NCBI GenBank assembly: GCA_034509925.1
Contig: CM067531.1
Coordinates: 10,882,319-10,946,318, forward strand
Origin: Hirudinaria manillensis
Lineage: Eukaryota; Annelida; Clitellata; Hirudinida; Hirudinidae
Length of the DNA: 64,000 nucleotides
Reading direction: 5' to 3'
The notes beneath the pieces were generated by a model. It made no database searches, had not been told where the DNA came from, and saw only the letters and a list, made by a program, of their open reading frames with translations. This document shows positions 31,798 to 43,400 of this stretch, in pieces (the first letter of the stretch is position 1; each line of letters begins with the position of its first letter). A program made the position numbers and the translations under genes.

Positions 31798-32195
31798 GCC
31801 CTAAAAAACAGGCGGAAGAGTAGTCTGAATTGGGTTGTGGCACGTGAAGCCACCTCGCGAATCGAACTGTCGGTGCTGGTCATGACGCAGTTCCAACCCT
31901 CACACGTGACCATAGCATCACCTCCGTTACGAGGATCTCGCACCATTGGCCACGTTGGGGAACAGTTACTGGTTGCGCCACCCCCCGCTAGTTTACGAGG
32001 GCCCCCTTCTAGGGGGTACAGGACCCTGCTCTCAGACCTTCCCAAGGACACCTTGGACATCGAGTGCCCGTACGTTGCCCCTTATCACGAGCATTACCGC
32101 CCATAGGTATAGCCTCACCGTTAGCTTTTATATTGACCGATAACATCTTACGCTAGACGAGGTGTTTTTGAAATATAATCTCAAATAGGAAAATA
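31787..32195. repeat. GC-rich dispersed repeat, copy 2
   Basis: Direct repeat of the 30619-31034 copy. The two differ by scattered substitutions (for example gtcgatgctggtcatggc against gtcggtgctggtcatgac) and by a ten-base indel near the left end. It is flanked on both sides by the sequence tattcatKaagtagattcYagtcgttgttcaaagcaa (31629 and 32201), so it sits within a larger duplicated arrangement. Confidence 0.85.
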
Positions 32196-32525
32196 TAATG
32201 TATATTCATGAAGTAGATTCTAGTCGTTGTTCAAAGCAATAGTGGTTTTTGTTTCACAAGTTGTTTACTCAAAATACCGTTATGTTAACTAACTGCCTGG
32301 AAACCACGAACAGCTTTTTAAATGTTAATTGATAAAACACAATTCACAGGCAGATGTCTTTTTGCACCTAGCCTATTCGGACGCCAACCTACTCCTATCT
32401 AGGTACTATCCTAATCATACCCAGACCCTACCTTACCTCCTGACTGCAAATCCACGTCAAACCGATACAAGTTGTGCTACGAAATAGCCTTTGTATGTCA
32501 ATTGACCAAGTAGCCTTAAAAGATG

Positions 32526-34448
32526 TTAGTTAACTGTCTCCACGACATCATCCTTTGCCTCTGCAATCTTCATCTCAGTGAATTTGAGTGAATAATTGAA
32601 TCCTTTGAATGTCTTCCAATTAACTCCATTAGCAAAGCTTTTGTGGTTTCCAGACAGATAGAGTCCGTTGAGGTTAGAAGAATGACAACTCCTGTACCAC
32701 CAGGCTCCATTGTATTTCCTCGGGCAGTCGAATTTCGTCATGTCAGCATCGATGGTGCTGAATGGCCGGTTGTTGTGGTATGACAAAGAGTCACCTTTAA
32801 AATAAATCTGACCGATGTATATTTACATTTTCATGGTAATAAGTGAAATATTTAAAAATTTGGTTTAACGAATTGAATCACTTATTTATTCAATTTGTCC
32901 TGGTTATTTCTATTCCATGTTTTATTCCAATATCAGTTTGAAATCCCTAGGTTTTGTTAATGAAGAAAAATTGTTCACATGGAGAAAATATTCCTAAACT
33001 ATCAGGCATAGAATTTTCTGTTACTGAAAATCCATATTGATAAAGAGCCCTGCTAAAGACACTTTGCAGAAACAAGTGACCGATACGACAACGTTACACA
33101 AATCACAAATCAATTTCTAACTTAATAATTAATGTAATAATTAAGAGACCAATTACCGGCGTTTCCCCTATAGCCTGCCACTTTAAGAGAATAGTTGGAT
33201 TCTTTTGGTCCAACGAAAAAGAAGGAATAAGTGGCACAAACCACTCGACCATCAAAATCTTCCAACGAAACCAGAAGTTTGTACCTCTTCGTGGCCGTCA
33301 TTTCGCTCAGGATTCTATTTCCTGATGATTGTTTTTGATTAAATTAATATTTTTGTTTTTTTTTTAAATAGAATTTAACAAATGGGTTCCTTAGTTCGAA
33401 ATCTCATCTTATAGATAAGTATTTCAATTTAATGTTCTTGAGATGTCTCCTTAACTAGATGTATCAGATATCTTTCTAATGAAGTTCGTTCCAAAATATG
33501 TTTGACCTTGGTGAGTAATTTATATAATTAGCTAGAAAATTGATTTAGGGAAAGCTAATATTTATATATTAATAAACTGGAATGAAGTACGACCAATCCA
33601 CATTTCGCCATCTTTGTTTCCAAATCCTTCTTCGTAATCCTTCCATCCTCTGCTGAAGTTCACGCTGCCGTCCATGCGCCTTTGAATGACCTGAGGTGTT
33701 TTAACTACTCAAATAATTAACTAATTGTTGATAATATTGTTTTTTATCTAAGTAATTTCTTTAAATGATTCATAAATTTATAATGTAATTGATAAAAAAA
33801 AATGTTATTTTCCTCACGGTCCAGTGATCTTCCGGATTCGAATATTGTTGGCATCTTGGTCGAATTAAAGGCAAACGTTCTTCAAATCGTGTTTCACGGT
33901 ATGAGTATTTGATAGAAATCGATTAAAATATTCCATCAAGCGTTTGCATTAAAAATTAGCCGTAAACATCTCAAATAAATGAACTGTAAATTTGTTGGAT
34001 CTTCTAAATGTCAACTTCAGTTACCTTCATTTATGAAAATTGGAAACATTAACATTAAGAATCATTATCTCCTAATACAAAATGCCTAATAGGTATTAAA
34101 TCGGCCTTTTTGATTTAAACCAACTGATTTAAATGACCAACTTGTGAAGGAAAAGCATTTTTCGCCGACTTTCTTAGAGCAAGTCGAAGGCTTGGACCCA
34201 TCGAGAAGAACCTCGTGTGAAACTTTTCCATCTGAAATTCTGACTTGGAATCCGTGACATCTCGTTTCGTTGTGACACTCCCAGGAATATTTCATGAAGT
34301 CCTGTATAGACACGTAGTCAAGGCAAGAACTTCCTCCTTCAACTCCATTGGTTTGTGAATGATTTGGCGAAAGGACAAAGCAAGTCGATTTCAGTCCAAA
34401 TGCTGGAATCAGAAAAATAAGGAAGACTATACTTTCGATCAAAGTCAT
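32526..34448 (-). CDS. Secreted fibrinogen-related domain (FReD) protein
   Basis: Five exons: 34448-34131, 33889-33818, 33690-33594, 33321-33157 and 32794-32526, totalling 921 nt (306 aa plus stop). Residues 1-19 are a signal peptide ([17 protein letters not shown]). Residues about 20-106 are a Cys-rich N-terminal region (six Cys, possibly PAN/apple-like, not certain). The FReD follows: [20 protein letters not shown], then [32 protein letters not shown], and the C-terminal hallmark [18 protein letters not shown] with the DADMTKFDC calcium-site region. FReD proteins (ficolins, FREPs, angiopoietin- and tenascin-like) bind carbohydrates or receptors outside the cell; this one has no collagen or coiled-coil stretch. 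It is probably an extracellular lectin-like factor; the exact orthology is unclear. Confidence 0.88.
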
Positions 34449-35062
34449 CGTCAGCAGAAATCATTGAAAAGTTCATCGGATATTTATAATGGCGAATGAT
34501 GAAAATAATATTTGAGTGCATATTTTTTTTTATTATTCCAAACGATTATTTCCAATCTTTGGGCAAACACGTAGTACGTGACAAAACAACCTTTTCCAGA
34601 AGTTGGAATCACTCGAAAGAAATTAATTAAAAAAAAACTTATTTACGATTTATTTAGATCACTCAAGTCTGTTTTAGATGCTTGAAAATCCAGAGTCACT
34701 CTTTCAATAGCTTCACTTTAACTATTTAAAAATTGTTATAAAAAATATTAACGTAAACACGAATGATCGGTCAGCAGGATGTCAACTCCAAAACCATATT
34801 CGAACTCAAAATGCATCTTCTACCCATTTCTTGCTAACAGAATTTTACAATTTCGTTTGGATATCTTTGGATACATTAACAACTCTCCGTGCTTGTTGAG
34901 TAATTATGGAACAAATACAGGAAGTGCCAAGCTACCATTGAATAATATTGAATGCTTTCATTTCAAATGATTCAAATAGGTATTATTAAAATTACTGTGG
35001 TTTAATTAGTTAAGAAATTAATTTTTATTGTTGGAGTAAAAGTTTCAACCTTGAATGGTTGA

Positions 35063-35157
35063 TTGATTAATTGGCTGGTTGGTTGATTGATTGATTGATT
35101 GATTGATTGGTCGGTCGGTCGGTCGGTCGGTCGGTTGATTGATTGGTTGGTTGGTTG
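35063..35157. repeat. (TTGA)n/(TCGG)n tetranucleotide repeat
   Basis: Runs of ttgattga pass into tcggtcgg and back to ttggttgg, about 95 bp in all. Confidence 0.9.
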
Positions 35158-36190
35158 AATTCAAGCCTCGTGTTGAGCACATGTCGATCGAATTTCATTG
35201 GAAATTGTGCAACAAAACACAAGCAACCTTCGTACGATTTCAAAGGTGTCCTAAAACGATGTCGTCGTTTCAATGAAATCGACCTCCAGTTAATATAGGT
35301 CGTGACCCCGTGAATGTCCTTGTCTTGGATTTGTTTTATAATTTTATTAAGGCCACTTTAACGATTTAAATACTATTTTAAAATATTTATTTAATGGGGT
35401 CTTATGGATTGTTGCCAATTTTGACAATGTTTTAAGGTATCTCCATTTCAGAATTATTTTAACAAATTAATTATTAATGTATTCACACAAAAATTATGAA
35501 GCTACGAAGCACTATGATTTCGTTATATTTGTAAAGGACTTAAATATAAATATATATATTTATCCATCTATCAAAGGTGGATAATGAATATTCATGATTG
35601 ACTTCACAAATAATAATAATAATGATAATAATAATAATAGTAATAATAATAACGTGTCTGGAAATGTTTTATTCACAAAAGTCCAAAAAATTACGAAGAT
35701 TGATGAAAGTTCTTAGAGCTACGAATTGACGCATTGCATTAAACAGACATCGTTGAAGAAGCTCAACAAAATGAAATCACAAGTCTCTGAATGTAACAAG
35801 GGGAATTATGATGATTTAATAATAGCCCAGTCATTCTCCTTGCTAGTAATTACCTCTCGCTCTGTTAGAAATCATTTCCATTAAAATAGTCGTAAAATTA
35901 ATTCGATTTGTTGGTAAAATAACGATTTAGATCGTTAATATCAAATTGATGTCAGGTTATTTGATTTAACATCTCTGCCAACATCATCGAACGTCTATTA
36001 GGGACATCGGATAGGCGTAACTAAGTGCCATGCAATCTTTCAACAGGAAAAAAAATGAAATATCCTCCATCGTAATAATCTTGTTCTGCTTACAAATGCA
36101 TGAAATTCGTCTCCATGTTTTGAAATAATTTAAACTCATTTTTGATTTCATTCACTTTTTGCAAATCTTCATTTAGCTATCGTTGAAACT

Positions 36191-36191
36191 A

Positions 36192-36222
<31 letters not shown>
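36191..36222. repeat. (AAAT)n microsatellite
   Basis: Eight perfect copies of the tetranucleotide aaat. Confidence 0.9.
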
Positions 36223-36964
36223 ATTGAATTCATTGACGGATTTCGGAGGGATACCTAGGGTTGAACCATGCCCCCCTCTCCCTTGATTTTCAAAATGAAC
36301 AAATTATCAAACAAATCATAAACTAATATTTTGTTGATTTTGAAATAATTGATACAGTATTGTTTAAATTCTTGCTTAAATGTTGTTTTCTTAAGTTAAT
36401 AGTATTAACATATTTCTCTTGTCCTCAGCTTCGTCACTTGGTCATTATGGTCAGGTTACTATGTTTGTCCAGCCAAGGTGTTATGGATCCGCTCCCTACA
36501 TAAATTGATTGATGAATCGTTCTTTATTTAAATCTATCTTACGATTCTCTTAAAGTTGTTTTGGTAATTAATGTAATTAAATTAAATTAAATTAAATTAA
36601 CATTTAATTCGTAAGAAAATAGAAATTCGTTTCAAGTTCAAGTCAAGTGCGACTCGAGATTAAAAGACGTTTGCAACGTTTCTGAGTTTCAAGTTGAAGA
36701 TATTCATTGAAGATAAGAGCGCTACACGTTCTTCACTTATTATTATTATTTTTAGATCCGAACTGGTCACGTGATCTCCTATACCCGATGAGTTAGAAGT
36801 TAGGACAAGAAGAGGTTGGGGAGTTGATTTCTGATCGTTAAATACCCATCACTCTCACTAGTCTATCATTCTCTCTCGTGCTATCTTTCTGCAAACTCTG
36901 GCTTTTGTGCACGCGAGTTGACAGCGATTTGGAGTTTGGACCTGAACTTATAGACTCCTCTTTC

Positions 36965-36987
36965 TCACTCACTCACTCACTCACTCC
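36965..36987. repeat. (CTCA)n microsatellite
   Basis: A run of ctcactcactcactcactc in a pyrimidine-rich block upstream of HNF4. Confidence 0.85.
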
Positions 36988-39502
36988 CAGTTTGTGTGCA
37001 TGACGGCCGAACCTAAAATGTGCTTTAATTGAACTAATTTATAACAAACGACAACAAACCGCCTGCAGTGGACTTTTGCCAAACAGCGGGACAGGAGTGA
37101 ACTTTCACTGGACTTTGAATTCACTTGAGGAACTTTCAGGCCTGGTTGCTCGGAGTACAAGGCCAGAGGTTAGATTGTTCTTTCATCTCTACAGCGCATA
37201 GAGCACTTCCCTGCATCAGTAGCGAGATATCTTTTTTCTACCTCGTCAATATTCATGTTACGATTGCGCCTCGTCCTATGGTTTCTCCGAATTCGATGGT
37301 CACGATTAGCACATGATTAACGCTTCGTTAGGAGCAACGGCCCTATAGGTTTACAAACTTTTTAACCGAGGCTGTAAACTTTTTTTTTGGATAGCATTTT
37401 CTTGAACCTCTCTCTCGATTCTCGTGCCACCCTCAGCAGTTTTCCCAGGCGTGACTCGAAGGGCGGATTGAAATTATCAGGCGTTACGAATAGCAAGCCA
37501 GGGATATGGAAAATTGATTCGATACAAGATCGTTCTGCACTTGCCCCATTAAAATGCCAGTGTTTTTATCTGTTCCCTAGTTTTCCTAGTTGCAGAAAGG
37601 GCTGATCGCTACCCATTGTGAGGTGCATTTTTATGGCGATCCATTCTTGGAAGCTGCTGGCAATTCTAGAACAAAGGAAGGACATTAAAACACGGGCAAT
37701 CACATTCCTATAGGCAACTTCTCGTTCCCCGCAATCGCTGACAATTGGCCAATACTGCTCGTGCATAGACGGAGACAATGCTGTCTTATCGTTGGCAAAT
37801 AATCTTATCTTTCGTTTATTGCTACCTTTGAGAAAGGAACTCGAGAGAACTTTAATTTCATCTCTTCTTATCTTTTTTTGGGCCCTCGACCTTATACATC
37901 AGCCAATCAACAGGTGGACAGATTGACCTGTTAATTAAATATTCAAGAATATTAATCAGATGTTGTAAGTTGCTGAAAAGCCTCGACATGAATGTTTTCG
38001 AACTGGTCACTGATGACAAAAATTTTATTTTGAGTTTTCAATGGCTTTTTTGTTTTTGTTTTTTTTGTTTATTTTTAAATCTGGTTCTGCATTAAATCTT
38101 GTTTGAACGCATTTGAGAATAGTTTCATAACGTTTGTGATGTGGCTGTCAAGTTATGATTAAGACGGGTAAAGATTTGTTCCTATTGAGTAACTTATACA
38201 TTTTATTAATCAATTATCCTCCAAAATGGACGATTATTTAGAACTTAAATTATAGGAGAAAATTTAAATTAATCAAAATCAGATTGATGGCTGCATATCA
38301 TTGGCTGATAAAAGATGTAAATAATGGGACAACATTATTCCAGCCTGTAACGATGCAAGCCATGGATGTAAACACTTTTGAAAGGGACAACCATTCAGAT
38401 GAAAGAGACCGTTATTTATGAATTAGCATTGTTTTTTTTTATTTTTCAATTAGTGGTCTTCTGTCTTACATTAAGTCATCTTTTTTTCTCTCTTCTTCGA
38501 CGCTCTGTTTTTGAGACTCGCTTCGTTGAAACTGTTAAAAATTCAAACGAAATCCAAAACCCTCACCAGCAACAAAGGTGCAAGTGGAAAATAACTGGTG
38601 GGCACGCACGGAATACGCGAGGCTGACCAAATGGCTCTGAAAACTCTCCGCATCCGATTTCATTTTTTTTTCTAAAGATTCGTCAAAAGGCACAAAATGG
38701 ACTGATTGACTTGCTCGAAAACTTGTCAGTATTAAGAAGAGCAGATTCAAGAGTTGGCGAAGAGGGTTTGACGGGAAATGATGGATGAATGATGATGGTG
38801 ATGGTGATAATGATGACGATGCTGAAGATGACAATAACAATAGTAACAGTTAATTTTTAAAGGTGCCATGTGCTTAGCGTCAGGGGGCGCCAAACGATCG
38901 TGGCGATGATGATGACGATGACTGTTTTCAAGCGTTTCCCAAGTCAAAGACTAGTTTTCATAGCGTAATGAGGAACAATTAGTTTAGAGTGGAGTTAGGA
39001 GGGAAGGATGAATCACATTCGTCTTCAGATGTTTTCTTTCTCTCCTGACAGTCACACCACTGCCTCCTCTCCCTCTTGTGCCATCGCTATCTCTACGATT
39101 CTCTTCAATATAAATCAACTAGTCATATTTTAATTATATTATTTTTCTCCTTAAAGTGACAGAAGGCGAGCGTTGAATAAAATCAACGCCGCCTGACACT
39201 GAGCAGTGGGAAAAACTGACTTTAAAAAAAATAATCCTTTTTGAATTTTCAACTTTCAAGGATTCTTTATTTAAAAAAATAAAAAGCAATCGAGAAATTT
39301 TAGGAAATTTTCTGTTATTCGAGCCATTTCGAGGGCCTCGTAGTTACGATAGAATAGAGAGCGCCTTACCTGTGCACGTGAAATGCTCTCTTCAAATACG
39401 TCTGCAACTTTCCCGCTCATTTGCCTCGATCGAGTTTCACCAAAAATTAGTTTCACTGCTTTGGATTTAATCCCGGTGGATTGACGTGTGAGACCATCTG
39501 CC

Positions 39503-40386
39503 ATGAAGGCTTTTGAATTTGACGATTCCACGGATTTCCAGATGGAGTTTCTGTGTCAAGGTAAGAACAACTTCGAACATCGGCAGCTGATTCCTTTAAG
39601 CAACTTCTAAACTTCTGTCAAACATTAATATCTTTGTGCGCCAAAAAGGACTGCTTTCAATGAGGAATTAAAAACAAGTACAGTTTCGTAATTGAAGTCT
39701 CGTGATGTGTAAAAAAAAAAAAACCCTGTAATGTAATTCGTTTTCATCGCATTCAAGGGTGCGTTTTGTGTTTTTGATATTAAAAGTTTTTAATGTCATA
39801 CTTTATTATAAAATGTAGTCCTCGAATAACATTCAAATCGATGACTTAGCAAATTGCGCACTAGAGGCTATGGGAGGTCTCAGAATGAAATGCTTTCCTT
39901 TTTTTCCAGCAGGTGTGGGTATGAGTTCGTTCGGGGCCCACAATCTAGCTCCGATGGGGAGCATTCAGGACAGCTTGCAACAACAGCAATCGTCGCAGAA
40001 CATCCCAGTGGCAGAACTAAGTCCATCCTCCGTCAGTCCTTTCTGTGCCATTTGTTTGGACCGAGCCACTGGCAAGCATTACGGAGCGGCATCTTGCGAC
40101 GGATGCAAGGGATTCTTTAGAAGGAGCGTCAGGAAAAACCACGTCTATACCTGTAGGTTCAACAGAAACTGCGTTGTGGACAAAGACAAGAGGAACCAAT
40201 GCCGCTATTGCCGACTGAGGAAATGTTTCAGGGCCGGCATGAAGAAGGAAGGTAATCTTTGATCATACTTCCACAAGAGCTATTATGCTTCGTTGCCAAT
40301 TAATAAACTAGTATTTAAATTTAAATAAATTTATAACGTCTCAAGATTAATTATTAGATAGTAGTTATGTGTCACTAAAAGATATG

Positions 40387-40424
<38 letters not shown>

Positions 40425-43400
40425 CCCATGCAATGCTTTTATGGAAATCCACATAAGAAATCTCGTTTGATATACCATTCATTTGCCAAGGCACTGGGTT
40501 CCACAGAGAGTATCCTTTTCAACTAAAGTTGGATGCCGTGATCATTACTTTTTTTTTGCCTCTCTACATTCTTGATCTTGATTCTTGATTGTCTTGTGTC
40601 ATCAACTTGAGAATCAACATGGTATTTGTTTAGTTTCGAGTACCAGCACATTGCTGACGACGAATTCGGCCTGTACTGGCACAAAGATCTTATGCGAGAG
40701 TTTTGGCTGGAATTTTTTTTTGGTCCAAGAGCCTTTGATTTACAACAATTGCACCTTCTAATAACTGTTTCATTGTCAACTTTTATCATTTATTTATTTA
40801 TTGTCTCTTGACCACAACGTTGGTGTAATTTAATTAAAGTTTATTACTTGTTAAGGCACATTTTAGTAAACATGTGGTATTTAAAACTGATTTTGCTAAT
40901 ATTCGGGAATTTTGTTTAGATCTCTTAGTTACGTTAGAATTAAAAATAAAAAATTTCCAACATTTAAAATCACCGAAGAGTGTAAAACAAGTGATTCGAA
41001 TTATGCTGTCCTTGCCAGTGTCTTCAGAAATGCGATGCACTTGAAAGCATTTGTAACAAAGTTGCCTCGAGAGAATATTTAAAGAACCACCATCATAATT
41101 ATAATCATTATAATTTCAATTTTCCTTTAAATTCTTTTGTCCACGGTCAATCAGTTACTGATCATAATTTCCAATTATCATTTGTGCATATCGGTGATGT
41201 TGTTAATTGTGGTGATTGTAAGCTTAATTGTAATTATAATTATTTATTTATTTATTTTATTTTTATTTATTTATCTATTTATTTATTGGAGTTTAACGAA
41301 GCTGACCTAAATGTTTTAATAGAAGTGTTACATTGCCATACTTATTAGCAACATAATGTAAACATAACTGGCATCTAAAGAGCCAATTATGGAAGCCAGT
41401 GCTAAGAAATATTGAAAAGTATTGAAAAGTCGACCATTTTGAAAACGATGTCTTATAGCTTTGAGTAAATAGGATCCTTCAGAAGGTTGTGTCCTCCTGT
41501 TGTTCTCCTAATTATTGCCGTTCTCTCTTGTAAAGTTAGAACCTGTTTGTCGTTACGTGGACCTTTTTTAAAAACCTTCTCTCTGATGTGCTCCAAGATT
41601 TACAACGTTTTTCTTCTGCTAAGCGACACGGTCATATATCTTATGACTTTCTGAGCCCTAGTTTGATGGAACTCATCAGCTAGGCGCTCTAATGGATTTG
41701 CAATTTTGATAAGCACGAAGGTAAGAAGACCTTTATAATGTATCACGTTTCCAGTCCGAGTAACCCAATAGCGAAGCAAACATTTAATAAAAAAAAAATC
41801 AATATCGACTGATAATCAGAGATAATTTATTCACATAATTAAGAATGTTGCGGCAATGTTTTTTTTTTTTTGATCAACTTTGACTCCGAAATGTACATTT
41901 CTGTACAGCGGTTCAAAATGAAAGGGACAGGATAAGCGTTAGGCGTGCCACATACGAAGATGTCATTCAAAGTGGTTCCTTGACTGTTAATTCCCTCCAC
42001 AATGCTGAAATCCTATCCAGACAGGTCCATTCTTTTTTTTTTTGTCGAGTACTTGAAGAAATTAAACTGCTTGGAGCTCGACGTTTGAATAAAAATGAGT
42101 TTTCTACATTTCAGAGTTCTGCCCCAATTTCGGGCATCGATATTTCTCAAAAGAAAGTGGCCACGATGTCAGATATTTGCGAATCAATCAATCAACAGCT
42201 CCTTATTCTTGTCGATTGGGCCAAATTTATTCCGAGTTTTTGCGAACTGCCACTAGATGATCAGGTTAGAGATTTCCTTAGTTTTGATATTCTTCGCTCG
42301 AATCAGATATGCCAGAGTCGCAACTCGAACAAAGCGCCATCATTTTGAAGTTCGTCAAATATAATTGCGTTTGATCCAATGCAAGCACAACACGCCCATG
42401 TTTAGTTTTGTTTTGAACGGAATTTATCCAGATGCATTGGATTTTATTCTATCACGTTGACCTCTGCTACGTTTTACTGCCAACAAAATGCTTCTCGAAG
42501 TTTACTTTTAATGAAAACGACTTGCTTGTGGTGACGAATTTAAAGTCGAGCATCGATAATGGACTCCTTCGTGATATTTAGAAACGACAACCGAGCTATG
42601 GACATTGTTAAAAAAAACTTTCGTTCTTATAAAGTTGATTACCTCAGAATCTTTCAACATTACTTCAAAGATTTCATGTTTCACTTGTTGTTGTTGTTAC
42701 GCAACAGATGTTTTTATTTTCAGAAAAAAAATTGAAATATAAATATAAATAGTGGAAAAGCATGTCGAGCGATGACCGAAATTATTATTATTTGCAAGGC
42801 TGATGACTTCCAGCATTAAAAACTTAAAAACAAAAAAAAAAGAATTTTACTGTGATCTTGAAATGATTCAATCAAAGCGGTTGAGATTTTTGAGAATTAA
42901 TTTTAATTAATTTTATTTATTTTTAATTTTTAAGGTGTTGATGTCGGCGCAATATATTCCTAAAAGGTCTTAAACTTCTACCATTTTTTGGTTTTTATAA
43001 ATTTCTTCATTATTCTACAAAAGATTATTCTACATTATTCTTTTTGTCGGTTCAAAAGTCGACTTTTCTGTTGCAAGTGGTGGTCCTTAAAAATATTAGA
43101 ATCCATTATAACGCAACGCAAGTGCTTCTTTACTGGGAAAAATACGGAAAAATGCGAAATGTGACCTTAGAGAATATCGCTTCTTTAATATATTGACTTA
43201 GGATTGCGTCTGTTTTTTCATCGACCTTGAATCTTGTAAATTCGTTTCGTTCTTATTTTAAACGTTGAGTTGTCGTTCGTAAAATCATTTCTATGTTGTA
43301 AATGTTGAGGATATTTGTAACTCCATTGTTAATGTTTTGTTCTGGCCTCCTTTGATAGTCTCTTGGCAACGACGGATGGCTTTGAAAAGCAGAAAGAAGA

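Larger units (their letters stand above)
30115..32525. other. Intergenic DNA between LC3 and the fibrinogen-domain gene
   Basis: The 2.4-kb stretch contains the two GC-rich repeat copies and the short hAT-like segment listed separately. The remainder, including 32240-32500, is unique AT-rich sequence with no supported exon. Part next to 30115 should be the LC3 promoter. Confidence 0.6.
34449..39502. other. Intergenic DNA upstream of the FReD gene and HNF4
   Basis: Five kilobases between two divergent genes. It contains microsatellites at 35063-35157, 36191-36222 and 36965-36987, AT-rich DNA, and a moderately GC-richer block at about 36760-37700 that may include an HNF4 promoter or noncoding first exon. 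No open frame here has homology I can recognise. Confidence 0.55.

Noticed and set aside
30595-32106. The paired open frames in the GC-rich repeats as a real protein gene
   Set aside because: Frames are open on both strands of a duplicated GC-rich block, which is expected from low stop-codon density; no homology is recognised.
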